From: RPRB01 sp035543115
GTDB lineage: Bacteria > Myxococcota > Myxococcia > Myxococcales > Myxococcaceae
DNA length: 64,000 nt
Direction: 5' to 3'
NCBI GenBank assembly: GCA_035543115.1
Contig: DATKKF010000050.1
Coordinates: forward strand, 4,892-68,891
The notes under the pieces: generated by a model
The model's input: the letters and a program-made list of their open reading frames with translations, nothing else
What the model was told of the DNA's origin: nothing
Database searches by the model: none
Shown here: piece after piece, positions 18,020-26,342 of the stretch
Layout: each line of letters opens with the position of its first letter
How positions within the stretch are numbered: position 1 is the stretch's first letter
Program-made: the position numbers and the translations under genes

Positions 18020-18414
18020 CGGAGCCCGAGAAGCTCGTCCAGTGGATCGGCCTGGTGGCCGAGCTGGAGCCGCGACCGGGTGGGCTGTTCCGGGTCGACA
18101 TGAACCGCCGGACCATCGCGCGGGGCCAGTACCTGGAGGTGCAGCCTCCCGGTCGAGTGGTCTTCACCTGGGGGCACGAGGACGGGACGCTGCTTCCCGC
18201 CGGCTCGAGCACGGTGGAGATCATGCTGACCCCGGAGGGGGGCGGGACGCGGGTCCGGCTCCGCCACTCGGGCCTTCCCGAGTCCGAGCAGCAAGCCCAC
18301 CGGCTTGGCTGGACGCACTACCTCGCTCGCCTCAAGACGCGGGAGGAGGGCGGGGATCCCGGGCCCGATCCCTACGCCGCTCCCGACGCGGTGCACGGCT
18401 CCCGTCGCCCCTGA
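17941..18414 (+). CDS. SRPBCC/AHSA1-domain protein
   Basis: A 157-residue START/Bet v1-like (AHSA1) protein with a hydrophobic ligand cavity. Visible features are the opening strand ELSIWIAAPPEAVFPFLTEPEKLVQWIG, the central GGLFRVDM and VVFTWG strands, and a C-terminal long helix beginning LGWTHYLARL. The GTG start at 17941 has a strong GAGGAGG site 4-5 nt upstream, inside the ArsR reading frame. ArsR-AHSA1 gene pairs are common; the ligand here is unknown. Confidence 0.85.
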   Translation: MAEDPGTPVELSIWIAAPPEAVFPFLTEPEKLVQWIGLVAELEPRPGGLFRVDMNRRTIARGQYLEVQPPGRVVFTWGHEDGTLLPAGSSTVEIMLTPEGGGTRVRLRHSGLPESEQQAHRLGWTHYLARLKTREEGGDPGPDPYAAPDAVHGSRRP

Positions 18415-18677
18415 CCTGGGCGGTCTCCCCGATGCCCATCGGAGAGGAGGATTGCGCAGGGGATTGCACGACCTGTGCAGTCCACTGACGCAGGTGGATG
18501 GACCGACGGGTCCGCTGAACCGGCGCGACCCGGAACCCGGCTGTGGCCCTCATTGACCGCACCCGGACTGGGCCGTGGCTCGACCGATGCATCCGCTTGG
18601 TGGACCTCGAAGGGAGCTCCGCCATGCCCGTCCAGGAGGTCACGATCAGGCGCCTGGCGATGCACCGGTCCGAGCGG

Positions 18678-19241
18678 ATGGACTCCGACTCCGCGACAGG
18701 CTCGAGTCGAAACGGGCGTACGGCCCATCGCCTCGCCTTCCTCGCGCTTGCACTCGGCGCGTGTGGCGGCCCAGCCGGCACCGAGGCCCCGTCGATGGAC
18801 ATCGAGGTGACCTGCGAGGTCGACGGACTGCGGCTTCAGCTCGAACGGGGGACCGCCTGGTCCTGGGACGCCGGCGCTCCAGTCACTGGCCGAGCCGCCT
18901 GCGAGAGGTTCGGGGCGGCGCTGATGGAGTATCGGTCGATCTACGAAGCCCGCTGGGGCGTCCTCTCCTTCGAGACCTCAGGCTGGGTGGTCCGTGTCCG
19001 GGCCAACACCACGCTGGAGAATGGGAAGGCGAATGCGCTGACGTATCCCGACAGCAGGGTGGTGGATCTCGTCCAGGGTGCCGTCTTCGCGTTCCCCCAC
19101 GAGCTTCACCACGTGCAGCTGGGGTCCGGCTCTGGCGACCATCACGGCTGGTGCATCGACTTCGAACCCTGGGAGGAGTCAGTGCTTCACCTCAGCGAGC
19201 GCGACTACTTGCGTTGCAACGGAGAGGAGAGCACCCGCTGA
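18678..19241 (+). CDS. putative lipoprotein with an HELHH (HEXXH-type) motif
   Basis: An unrecognised 187-residue exported protein. The N-terminus carries a hydrophobic stretch ending in a lipobox-like LALGAC, which is why I prefer the ATG at 18678; in-frame starts at 18543, 18624 and 18660 would add an unusual hydrophilic leader. Near residue 140 the sequence PHELHHVQLG matches the zinc-metalloprotease HEXXH pattern and is followed by GDHHGWC, which could supply a third metal ligand. Two or three more cysteines could form disulfides. Metallopeptidase activity is inference from the motif; a non-catalytic metal-binding lipoprotein is equally possible. Confidence 0.6.
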   Translation: MDSDSATGSSRNGRTAHRLAFLALALGACGGPAGTEAPSMDIEVTCEVDGLRLQLERGTAWSWDAGAPVTGRAACERFGAALMEYRSIYEARWGVLSFETSGWVVRVRANTTLENGKANALTYPDSRVVDLVQGAVFAFPHELHHVQLGSGSGDHHGWCIDFEPWEESVLHLSERDYLRCNGEESTR

Positions 19242-19274
19242 CGTCGCTGCGGTCGGGCGGTTACCATCGCCGCC

Positions 19275-21527
19275 ATGGCTGGCACCGACTGGAAGCCGAC
19301 GGCGTGCATCCTCTGTGAGTGCAACTGCGGGCTGGAGGTCCAGCTGGGCGGGGAGGGCGGACGGCATCTGGTGAAGATCCGCGGGGACGAACGGCACCCG
19401 GCGTCGCGAGGGTACGCGTGCGAGAAGCCACACCGGCTGGACCACTACCAGAACGGGCGCGATCGGCTGACCAGTCCCCTGCGGCGTCGCGAGGATGGCT
19501 CGTTCGAGGCGATCGACTGGGACACCGCGATCCGGGAGGTCGCGGCGCGGCTGGGGAAGGTGCGCGACACCTGGGGCGGCGACACCATCTTCTATTACGG
19601 CGGCGGAGGGCAGGGGAACCACCTCCCTGGCGCCTACGCCACCGCGACCCGCCGTGCGCTCGGCTCGCGCTGGCGCTCGAGCGCGCTGGCGCAGGAGAAG
19701 ACCGGAGAGTTCTGGGTGGGTGACCGGATGATGGGGGTGGCCACGACGCGGGCGGACTTCGAGCACTGCGACGTGGCGCTCTTCATCGGCAAGAACCCCT
19801 GGCACTCGCACTCGATCCCCCGCGCGCGGGTGACGCTGAAGGAGATCGCCCGGGACCCGGCCCGCACCCTGATCGTGATCGACCCGCGCCGCACCGAGAC
19901 CGCGGAGCTGGCCGACATTCACCTCCAGGTCCGCCCGGGCGGAGACGCCTGGCTGCTCAGCGCTCTCCTCGGCGTGCTCTTCCAGGAAGAGCTCTTGGAC
20001 CAGGCCTTCGTGGCCGCGCACACCGCCGGGGCCGACGAGGTGCTGGCGCTGCTGCGCGGCGTGCCGGTGGCCGAGTGCTCGGCCCGGGCCGGGGTGGACG
20101 AGGCGCTGGTCCGGAAGGCGGCGCGGGCCATCGGCAAGGCTCGGGCGCTGTCGAGCTTCGAGGACCTCGGTGTGCAGATGAACCACCACTCCACGCTGGT
20201 GAGCTACCTGCACCGGCTGGTGGTGTGCCTGACCGGGAGCCTCGGCAAGCCGGGCACCCACTACATCCCCACCACGATGATTCCATTCGCCACCGGCGCG
20301 TCGAAGCAGGTGAGCCCGGTGGTCGGTGCGCGGATCATCAGCGGGCTTGTTCCGTGCAACCTTATCGCCGAGGAGATTCTCACCGACCACCCCAAGCGCT
20401 ACCGGGCGATGCTGGTGGAGGCGGCGAACCCGGCGCACTCGCTGGCCGACTCCCGGCGGATGCGCGAGGCGCTGGCCGCGCTCGACACGCTGGTGGTGAT
20501 CGACGTGGCGATGAGCGAGACCGCACGGCTGGCGCACTACGTCTTGCCGGCGAGCAGCCAGTTCGAGAAGGCGGAGGCGACCTTCTTCAACTTCGACTTC
20601 CCGAGGAACACCTTTCACCTCCGGCCGCGGCTGCTCGAGCCGATCCCGGGGCCCCTCCCCGAGGCGGAGATTCACTCCCGGCTGTGCGAGGCGCTCGGCG
20701 CGGTGACCGAGGCCGACCTGGCCCCGCTGCGTGAGGCGGCCGAGCTGGGGCCCGAGGCCTACGGCCAGGCGGTGGCGGCCGCGGTGATGGGCGATCCGCG
20801 GCTGGGAGCACAGGCTCCGGTGCTCCTCTACCGGACGATGAAGCTGCCCGAGCCTCTCCGCGAAGGAGCGGTGATGCTCGGCCTGGCGCTGCGGCTGGCG
20901 ATGAAGCACGGCCCGTCCCTGGCCCGGGCGGGCTTCGGGGGAGACGACCCTCTGGCCGTCGCCCAAGCACTGTTCGAGGCGATCCTCGGGTCTCCGTCGG
21001 GCGTGGTGTTCGCGGTCGACGAATGGTCGGAGGTGCTGGGCCGCATCGCGACGCCGGAGGGGAAGATTCACCTCGGGCTGCCGGATCTGCTCGAGGCCTG
21101 GAAGGGACTGCTGGGCGGAGCGGGAGACGTTCGGGACACGGCCTTCCCCTTCGTGCTCTCGGCCGGCGAGCGGCGCTCGTTCACCACCAACACGATCATC
21201 CGCGACCCGACCTGGCGGAAGAAGGACCCCGAGGGGGCGCTCCGCATCCACCCGGAGGACGCGAGGAGCCTCGGGGTCGGCCAGGGAGGTCAGGTGCGGC
21301 TCACCACGAAGCGGGGCTCGGCGGTGGTGCCGGTGGAGCTCTCGGACACCATGCAGCGCTGGCACGTGTCGCTGCCGAACGGGCTCGGGATCAGCTACCC
21401 GACCGGGTCGGGCGAGGCCGCGACCGGCGTGGCTCCGAACGAGCTCACCGCCGCGGAGGACCGCGATCCGTTCGTGGGCACGCCCTGGCACAAGCACGTC
21501 CCGGCGCGTCTCGAGCGGGTGGGGTGA
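19275..21527 (+). CDS. molybdopterin-dependent oxidoreductase
   Basis: A 750-residue enzyme of the DMSO-reductase/formate-dehydrogenase-like superfamily. The N-terminal [4Fe-4S] domain contains C-x2-C-x3-C (CILCECNC) and a fourth Cys in GYACEKP. The molybdopterin-binding domains follow, with GKNPWHSHSIPRAR, VIDPRRTETAELADIHLQVRPG and the C-terminal molydopterin-dinucleotide domain (LSAGERRSFTTNTIIRDP, then VRLTTKRGSAVVPVELS). There is no twin-arginine signal, so it appears cytosolic. Where family members carry Cys, SeCys or Ser as Mo ligand, the sequence reads ALAQEKTGEFWV with none of these. The electron partner and substrate are not encoded nearby. Confidence 0.85.
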   Translation: MAGTDWKPTACILCECNCGLEVQLGGEGGRHLVKIRGDERHPASRGYACEKPHRLDHYQNGRDRLTSPLRRREDGSFEAIDWDTAIREVAARLGKVRDTWGGDTIFYYGGGGQGNHLPGAYATATRRALGSRWRSSALAQEKTGEFWVGDRMMGVATTRADFEHCDVALFIGKNPWHSHSIPRARVTLKEIARDPARTLIVIDPRRTETAELADIHLQVRPGGDAWLLSALLGVLFQEELLDQAFVAAHTAGADEVLALLRGVPVAECSARAGVDEALVRKAARAIGKARALSSFEDLGVQMNHHSTLVSYLHRLVVCLTGSLGKPGTHYIPTTMIPFATGASKQVSPVVGARIISGLVPCNLIAEEILTDHPKRYRAMLVEAANPAHSLADSRRMREALAALDTLVVIDVAMSETARLAHYVLPASSQFEKAEATFFNFDFPRNTFHLRPRLLEPIPGPLPEAEIHSRLCEALGAVTEADLAPLREAAELGPEAYGQAVAAAVMGDPRLGAQAPVLLYRTMKLPEPLREGAVMLGLALRLAMKHGPSLARAGFGGDDPLAVAQALFEAILGSPSGVVFAVDEWSEVLGRIATPEGKIHLGLPDLLEAWKGLLGGAGDVRDTAFPFVLSAGERRSFTTNTIIRDPTWRKKDPEGALRIHPEDARSLGVGQGGQVRLTTKRGSAVVPVELSDTMQRWHVSLPNGLGISYPTGSGEAATGVAPNELTAAEDRDPFVGTPWHKHVPARLERVG

Positions 21528-21537
21528 CCCTCGAGCG

Positions 21538-22020
21538 TCAGAGGTAGCGGCGAACCCGCGCCTTGTACTCCAGGTACGGCGCGCCGAACTTCGCCGTCAG
21601 GTAGCGCTCCTCGGGAAGGACCGCGAGCAGGTGCACGGCTCCGAGCGCGGCGAGAGCGAACGGCAGCGTCCACAGCGTGTCGGCCGCTGCGCCGAGCCCG
21701 ATGGTCATCAGCGTCATGCCGACGTACATCGGGTTTCGCGTGAACCGATAGGGCCCTTCGAAGACCAGCTCCGGGGTCGGCTGCCACGGCTTCGGGTCCT
21801 GCCCGGTGCGGCGAAAGAGTCGGGCCGCGGCCCCGCCGATCCCGAGGCCCCCCCCGAGAGCGAGCACCGTCACCGCCACGCGGGCCGCCGCACCGCCCGG
21901 CACCGGCCAGCGCGCGACGAGGCGGTCCAGCGCCACGCCGGCAATCAGCGCCGCGAGGAAGATGAGCGGGGGCGGAACGGCGACCCGTGCTCCTCCCTGC
22001 CTGCTCTGGACGTCATCCAT
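21538..22020 (-). CDS. isoprenylcysteine methyltransferase-like (ICMT/PEMT) membrane protein
   Basis: A 160-residue integral-membrane methyltransferase-like protein with about four hydrophobic segments. The SAM-binding C-terminal half shows FEGPYRFTRNPMYVGMTLMTIG and PEERYLTAKFGAPYLEYKARVRRYL, the usual ICMT/PEMT motif pair. Start ATG at 22020 has GGAG just upstream; the frame's extension to 22293 looks non-coding. It is convergent with the molybdopterin oxidoreductase gene. Bacterial members methylate lipids or unknown substrates, and nothing here specifies which. Confidence 0.8.
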   Translation of the reverse strand: MDDVQSRQGGARVAVPPPLIFLAALIAGVALDRLVARWPVPGGAAARVAVTVLALGGGLGIGGAAARLFRRTGQDPKPWQPTPELVFEGPYRFTRNPMYVGMTLMTIGLGAAADTLWTLPFALAALGAVHLLAVLPEERYLTAKFGAPYLEYKARVRRYL

Positions 22021-22063
22021 TCTCTGCTCCAGGCGAAGTGATGTCCTCCGGGCCGGGGCGACT

Positions 22064-22150
22064 GTACCCGTCGGCCGGTACGAGGTCGTGGCCCTGCTCG
22101 GGAGCGGGGGATGTCCGAGGTGTCCCTCAAGGTGATGCCTGAGCGCCGAC
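22064..22150 (+). pseudogene. remnant of a Ser/Thr protein kinase N-terminus
   Basis: In one frame the sequence reads VPVGRYEVVALLGSGG, the start of the glycine-rich ATP loop of PknB-like kinases. One base later, in the next frame, it continues GMSEVSLKVMPER, which resembles the rest of that loop and the strand bearing the ATP-binding lysine, with an internal deletion. No kinase body follows, so this is debris of a lost gene. The rest of the roughly 300-nt gap (22021-22322) holds no intact ORF that I can support. Confidence 0.5.
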
Positions 22151-22322
22151 GGCCCGCTCCGCGAGCGGGTTCGAGCGCGAGGGGATGATGGACGCCAGGG
22201 TGGGCCGCGTGCTGGAGGGGCTGGCTCCCGGGTCGCTGAGGCCAGTGTCCCGAAACCGAGTTGCAGGATGGCCCCCCGGGCGCACCTGCCCATCCGCGAG
22301 CGGCTAACGTCACGCGCCCCAC

Positions 22323-25300
22323 GTGTTCGATCGCTGGATTGCCTTCTGCCTGCAGAATCGAGCCGCGGTGCTCGGTGCCTCCGCGGTCATCGCCCTTCTC
22401 GGCTGGGTGTCCTTTCGGCAGCTGACCGTCGAGGCGTTTCCCGATCCGACGGACACACAAGTCCAGGTCATCACCTTGTACCCCGGCCAGCCGGCCGAGG
22501 AGGTGGAACGGCAGATCGGACTTCCCCTCGAGCGGGCCCTCAACGGCACGCCGGGACTCGGGCGCCTGCGGAACCTGTCTCTGTTCGGGCTCTCCTTCCT
22601 CACCCTCACCTTCCTCGACGGGGTCGACGGCCTGGCCGCCCGGGCCCAGGTTCTCGAGCGGCTGCGCGCGGCCGAGCTTCCCGAAGGAGTCGTTCCACAA
22701 CTCGGTCCGTTCGCCACGCCCATCGGCGAGGTGTACCGCTACACGCTGGAGGGCGCCGGCGGCGACCCGCGACTCCTCCGCACCCTTCAGGACTGGGTGG
22801 TGCGTCCGATGCTGCTCCGGGCAAACGGCGTGGCCGACGTCGTCAGCTACGGCGGGCTCGTTCGTGAGATTCACGTCCAGCCCGACTCGCTGCGCCTGGC
22901 GGCCTTCGGCCTCACCCTCGACGACCTCGAACAGAGCATCAGGGCCGGCTCACTGAACGCCAGCGGTGGTGTCCTGGAGAAGGGCGCCGAGCAGTTCGTC
23001 ATCCGCAGCGACGGTCTGTTCCACGGTATCGAGGACGTGCGCTTCGTGAGCGTCGCGAGCCGCGAGGGAACGCCGGTCTTCGTCAAGGACGTGGCCGACG
23101 TCGCCGAGGGCTGGGCACCGCGGCAGGGGGTGGTGAGCCGGGGCGACAACCAGGACACCGTGGAAGGGATCGTGCTGATGCGCCGAGGCGAGAACCCCTC
23201 GGTGGTCCTGGCGCACGTCCGCGATGCAGTGAATGCCATCAACCGCCGGCTCAGGGCCGAGGGTGCCCACGTCGAGCCTTTCTACGACCGGACCGAGCTG
23301 GTGGGGACCACGCTCCGGACGGTCGGTCGCAACCTCCTCGAGGGCGCCGCGCTGGTGACGCTGGTGCTCTTCGTCTTCCTCCTCGACCTGCGCGCGGCCC
23401 TCATCGTCGCGGTCCTCATCCCGCTCTCGCTCCTGTCCTCCTTCATCTACCTGCGCTTGCGCGGGATGAGCGCCAACCTCCTCTCGATGGGGGCGGTGGA
23501 CTTCGGGGTGATCGTCGACGGGGGCGTGGTGATCATCGAAGCCATCGTGGCGCGACTCGCCCTGTCGCACCTGGACGAGCCTCGAGACGCGTCCATTCAG
23601 GCCGCGACCCGGGTGGTGGTGCGGCCGACGGTGTTCGCGCTCCTGATCATCATCGCGGCCTACCTCCCCATCTTCCTGCTCGAGAGGGTCGAGGGCCGGA
23701 TCTTCGCGCCGATGGCCAACACGGTGGTCGCCGCGCTCTCCAGCGCGCTGTTCTTCTCCGTGACGCTGGTGCCGGTGCTCGCGGCGATCGCCTACCGGGG
23801 AGCGTTCCGTCACCGCGAGTCGCCCGTGCTGCGGGTGGCGGCGCGCGCCTACGACGCCACGCTGCGCTTCTGCCTCGCTCGGCCCTGGCGTGTGCTCGGT
23901 GCGGCGACGTTCCTCCTCGCCGCCGCGGCCTTCACCTTGCCGCGCCTGGGAAGCGAGTTCCTCCCCGAGCTGAACGAGGGGGCGCTCTACATCACCTTCA
24001 CCCTCCCATCGAACGTCTCGCTCGACCAGGGCCGGCGACTCGTTCCCCAGATCACCCAGCTCATCGCCCACAAGCCCGAGGTGGAGAGCGTGCTCTCGCA
24101 GCTCGGTCGGCCCGAGGACGGGACCGATGCGACGCTCACCAACAACCTCGAGTACTTCGTCCGGCTGAAGCCGCCCGAGCAGTGGCCGGCCGGCATCGAC
24201 GACCTGTCCGATGTCATCGCCGATCTGGGGGAGGCGCTCGACTCGATTCCGGGGCTGGAGGCGAACTTCAGCCAGCCCATCCGGGACAACGTCAACGAGA
24301 ACATCAGCGGCCAGTTCGGACAGATCGCGGTGAAGCTCTACGGAAGCGATCTGGTGGCGTTGCAGGCACAGGCGGAAAAGGCGAAGGCAGCAATGGCCAA
24401 GGTCCCGGGCGTCGCCGACCTGGGCATCGTGAAGAGCGGCGAGGTGCCGCAGATCCAGATCACTCCCGATCGCAAGGCCCTGGCGCGCTACGGGCTCCGT
24501 CTGGGAGATTTCCAGCGCGTCTTCCAGACCGCGGTGGGCGGACGGCCGGTGGCGGACTTCTGGGAAGGCGAGCGCCGATTCGACGTGGTGATGCGGCTCC
24601 CGCTCTCGGCGCGCGACGACCTGGAGAAGCTTCGCGGCCTTCGCGTGCCGGTGGAGGGGGGAAACCTGATCGCGCTCGGAGCTCTCGCGGACGTCGGGAC
24701 GGGCGTCGGCCGCGCGAGCATCAATCGTGAGAACGGCCGCCGCTACATCGGCATCCGGATGAACGTCCGGGGCCGGGACATGGGCGGCTTCGTGTCCGAG
24801 GCAAGGGCGAGGCTCGAGCAGGAGGCGCCGCTCCCCGCGGGGATGAACATCGAATGGGGCGGCGAGTTCGAGAACAAGGAGCGGGCCATGGAGCGGCTGG
24901 CGACGGTCATTCCGGTCGCGCTCCTCATCACCCTGGTCCTCTTGTTCAAAGCCTTCGATTCGCTGACCCTGGCCGTGCTGACCCTCCTCAACGTCCCCCT
25001 GGCCCTGGTGGGAGGCGTCTTCGGCCTCGCCCTGGGTGGCTTTCCGCTGAGCGTCTCGGCCGCCGTGGGCTTCATCGCCCTCATCGGGCAAGCGGCGCTC
25101 AACGGGGTGCTGGTGATGTCGGCCATCGCCGATCGTCACCGCCGCGGCGACCCGGTGCGAGTGGCGATCCTCGAGGGAGCGCGGGAGCGGCTGCGCCCGG
25201 TGCTGATGACCGCGGCGCTGGCCGCGCTGGGCCTGGTACCGGCGGCGATGTCGAGGGCGACCGGGAGCGAGACGCAGCGGCCGCTCGCGGTGGTCATCGT

Positions 25301-25439
25301 GGCCGGCACCGTGTCGGCCTGCCTCCTCACCCTGCTGGTGCTTCCGGTGATGTACCAGCAGTGGATGCGGTGGATGGGCAAGCCCGCCGAGGAACCTGTG
25401 CCCGAGGCCCCTCCGGGCGCGGCGCCCGTGGAGGGCTGA
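22323..25439 (+). CDS. RND efflux permease, heavy-metal (CzcA/CusA) type
   Basis: A 1038-residue inner-membrane RND pump. The N-terminus (FDRWIAFCLQNRAAVL, then AFPDPTDTQVQV) and the transmembrane signature SMGAVDFGVIVDGGVVIIEA are typical of the metal/HAE-type CzcA-CusA subfamily; a second bundle lies near residues 870-1020 and the two large periplasmic loops are in the usual places. The start is GTG at 22323, the first possible start after an in-frame TAA at 22305. No membrane-fusion or outer-membrane partner gene is adjacent, which is unusual. Substrate cannot be read from sequence alone. Confidence 0.9.
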   Translation: MFDRWIAFCLQNRAAVLGASAVIALLGWVSFRQLTVEAFPDPTDTQVQVITLYPGQPAEEVERQIGLPLERALNGTPGLGRLRNLSLFGLSFLTLTFLDGVDGLAARAQVLERLRAAELPEGVVPQLGPFATPIGEVYRYTLEGAGGDPRLLRTLQDWVVRPMLLRANGVADVVSYGGLVREIHVQPDSLRLAAFGLTLDDLEQSIRAGSLNASGGVLEKGAEQFVIRSDGLFHGIEDVRFVSVASREGTPVFVKDVADVAEGWAPRQGVVSRGDNQDTVEGIVLMRRGENPSVVLAHVRDAVNAINRRLRAEGAHVEPFYDRTELVGTTLRTVGRNLLEGAALVTLVLFVFLLDLRAALIVAVLIPLSLLSSFIYLRLRGMSANLLSMGAVDFGVIVDGGVVIIEAIVARLALSHLDEPRDASIQAATRVVVRPTVFALLIIIAAYLPIFLLERVEGRIFAPMANTVVAALSSALFFSVTLVPVLAAIAYRGAFRHRESPVLRVAARAYDATLRFCLARPWRVLGAATFLLAAAAFTLPRLGSEFLPELNEGALYITFTLPSNVSLDQGRRLVPQITQLIAHKPEVESVLSQLGRPEDGTDATLTNNLEYFVRLKPPEQWPAGIDDLSDVIADLGEALDSIPGLEANFSQPIRDNVNENISGQFGQIAVKLYGSDLVALQAQAEKAKAAMAKVPGVADLGIVKSGEVPQIQITPDRKALARYGLRLGDFQRVFQTAVGGRPVADFWEGERRFDVVMRLPLSARDDLEKLRGLRVPVEGGNLIALGALADVGTGVGRASINRENGRRYIGIRMNVRGRDMGGFVSEARARLEQEAPLPAGMNIEWGGEFENKERAMERLATVIPVALLITLVLLFKAFDSLTLAVLTLLNVPLALVGGVFGLALGGFPLSVSAAVGFIALIGQAALNGVLVMSAIADRHRRGDPVRVAILEGARERLRPVLMTAALAALGLVPAAMSRATGSETQRPLAVVIVAGTVSACLLTLLVLPVMYQQWMRWMGKPAEEPVPEAPPGAAPVEG

Positions 25440-25620
25440 GGAACAACACCGTCCGGGACGACCCCGGGTGGTGCGGAACGGCGCCTGGGGCATCCTGATC
25501 AACGACTACCCGGACCCGAGCCTCCCGTCGGTCCCGGCGTGGTGCCAGGGAGGCGACACCTTCTTCAATCCGCCGGCGCCGTTCGACCAGATCCTCGGAC
25601 CGGTCATCCGCTGTTACAGG
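25438..25620 (+). pseudogene. coding-like fragment of an unknown protein
   Basis: A frame open through this stretch contains NGAWGILINDYPDPSLP and a Cys/Pro/Phe-rich continuation (WCQGGDTFFNPPAPF), with strongly G/C third positions and a composition unlike antisense noise. It has no credible start and runs into the tail of the convergent acetyltransferase gene. It looks like the 3' part of a lost gene between two intact ones; a genuine short peptide cannot be ruled out. Confidence 0.3.
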
Positions 25621-25630
25621 GCTCCGAGGC

Positions 25631-26191
25631 TCAGGCGGAGCCGGGGCGCGCAGGGCGGCCGGCTCTCCACTCCTCGGCCGTGATCTCCCAGACCTCCGAG
25701 GGGATGCGCCCACAGACTGCGTCCCGCTCCTCGGTCCGGACGAATCTCATGCCCTGCCGAATGGAGATCCGGCGCGAGGGCTCGTTCTCCACGGCCTTCG
25801 ACGTCCGGAGGACCGGCATCCCGAGCACCTCGAACCAGAACCCGGTGACTGCGTCGCAAGCCTCGGTCATGAGACCCTGGCGCTGCCACTGGCGCCCGAG
25901 CCAGAAACCGCGCTGGTCCTGCTCGTGCTTCCACAGCGTGATGGCGCCGATGAGAAGCTCGGGCTCTGCCCGAGGTCGGAGCGACCAGGCCCAGGTGTCG
26001 CCCCGCGCCATGCCGGGGAGGACGACGTCCCGGTAATGCGTCAGCGCGCCGTCCGGAGGGTATGGCCAAGGCACGCGCGCCGATAGGAACCGCACGTTCT
26101 CCCAGGTGGCGAAGAGCGGTTGTGCCTGCGCCGCGTCGGCGAGCTCCAGCGGGCAGAGCAGCAGGCGTGGCGTCTCCAGGCGAGGGGTCAC
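25631..26191 (-). CDS. GNAT acetyltransferase, RimJ/RimL type
   Basis: A 186-residue cytosolic N-acetyltransferase. It opens with LETPRLLLCPLELADAAQ, the usual start of the RimJ/RimL family, and includes LLIGAITLW, the acetyl-CoA region RGFWLGRQWQRQGLMTEACDAV and a C-terminal VENEPSRRISIRQGMRFV (the N-x2-S-x4-KxGF equivalent). The substrate, a protein N-terminus or small molecule, is not predictable. It stands alone, convergent with the preceding remnant. Confidence 0.87.
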   Translation of the reverse strand: MTPRLETPRLLLCPLELADAAQAQPLFATWENVRFLSARVPWPYPPDGALTHYRDVVLPGMARGDTWAWSLRPRAEPELLIGAITLWKHEQDQRGFWLGRQWQRQGLMTEACDAVTGFWFEVLGMPVLRTSKAVENEPSRRISIRQGMRFVRTEERDAVCGRIPSEVWEITAEEWRAGRPARPGSA

Positions 26192-26342
26192 GCTGCGAGT
26201 CTACTGCGCGGGCGCGGCTGGCCCGGGGGCGCTCTGGGGCGCCGATCAGCCGCTCGAACACTGCCGGTCCCATCCCGTCCGCGCCGAGGACGCCCGGTCG
26301 CCTGGAATCCAGGCCCGAGGAATGAGAGGGTGCCCGGCTCCG

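Noticed and set aside
18431..18487. Cys-rich 18-residue ORF (MPIGEEDCAGDCTTCAVH)
   Set aside because: Three cysteines in 18 residues are notable, but no clear ribosome site, promoter or conserved frame supports it.
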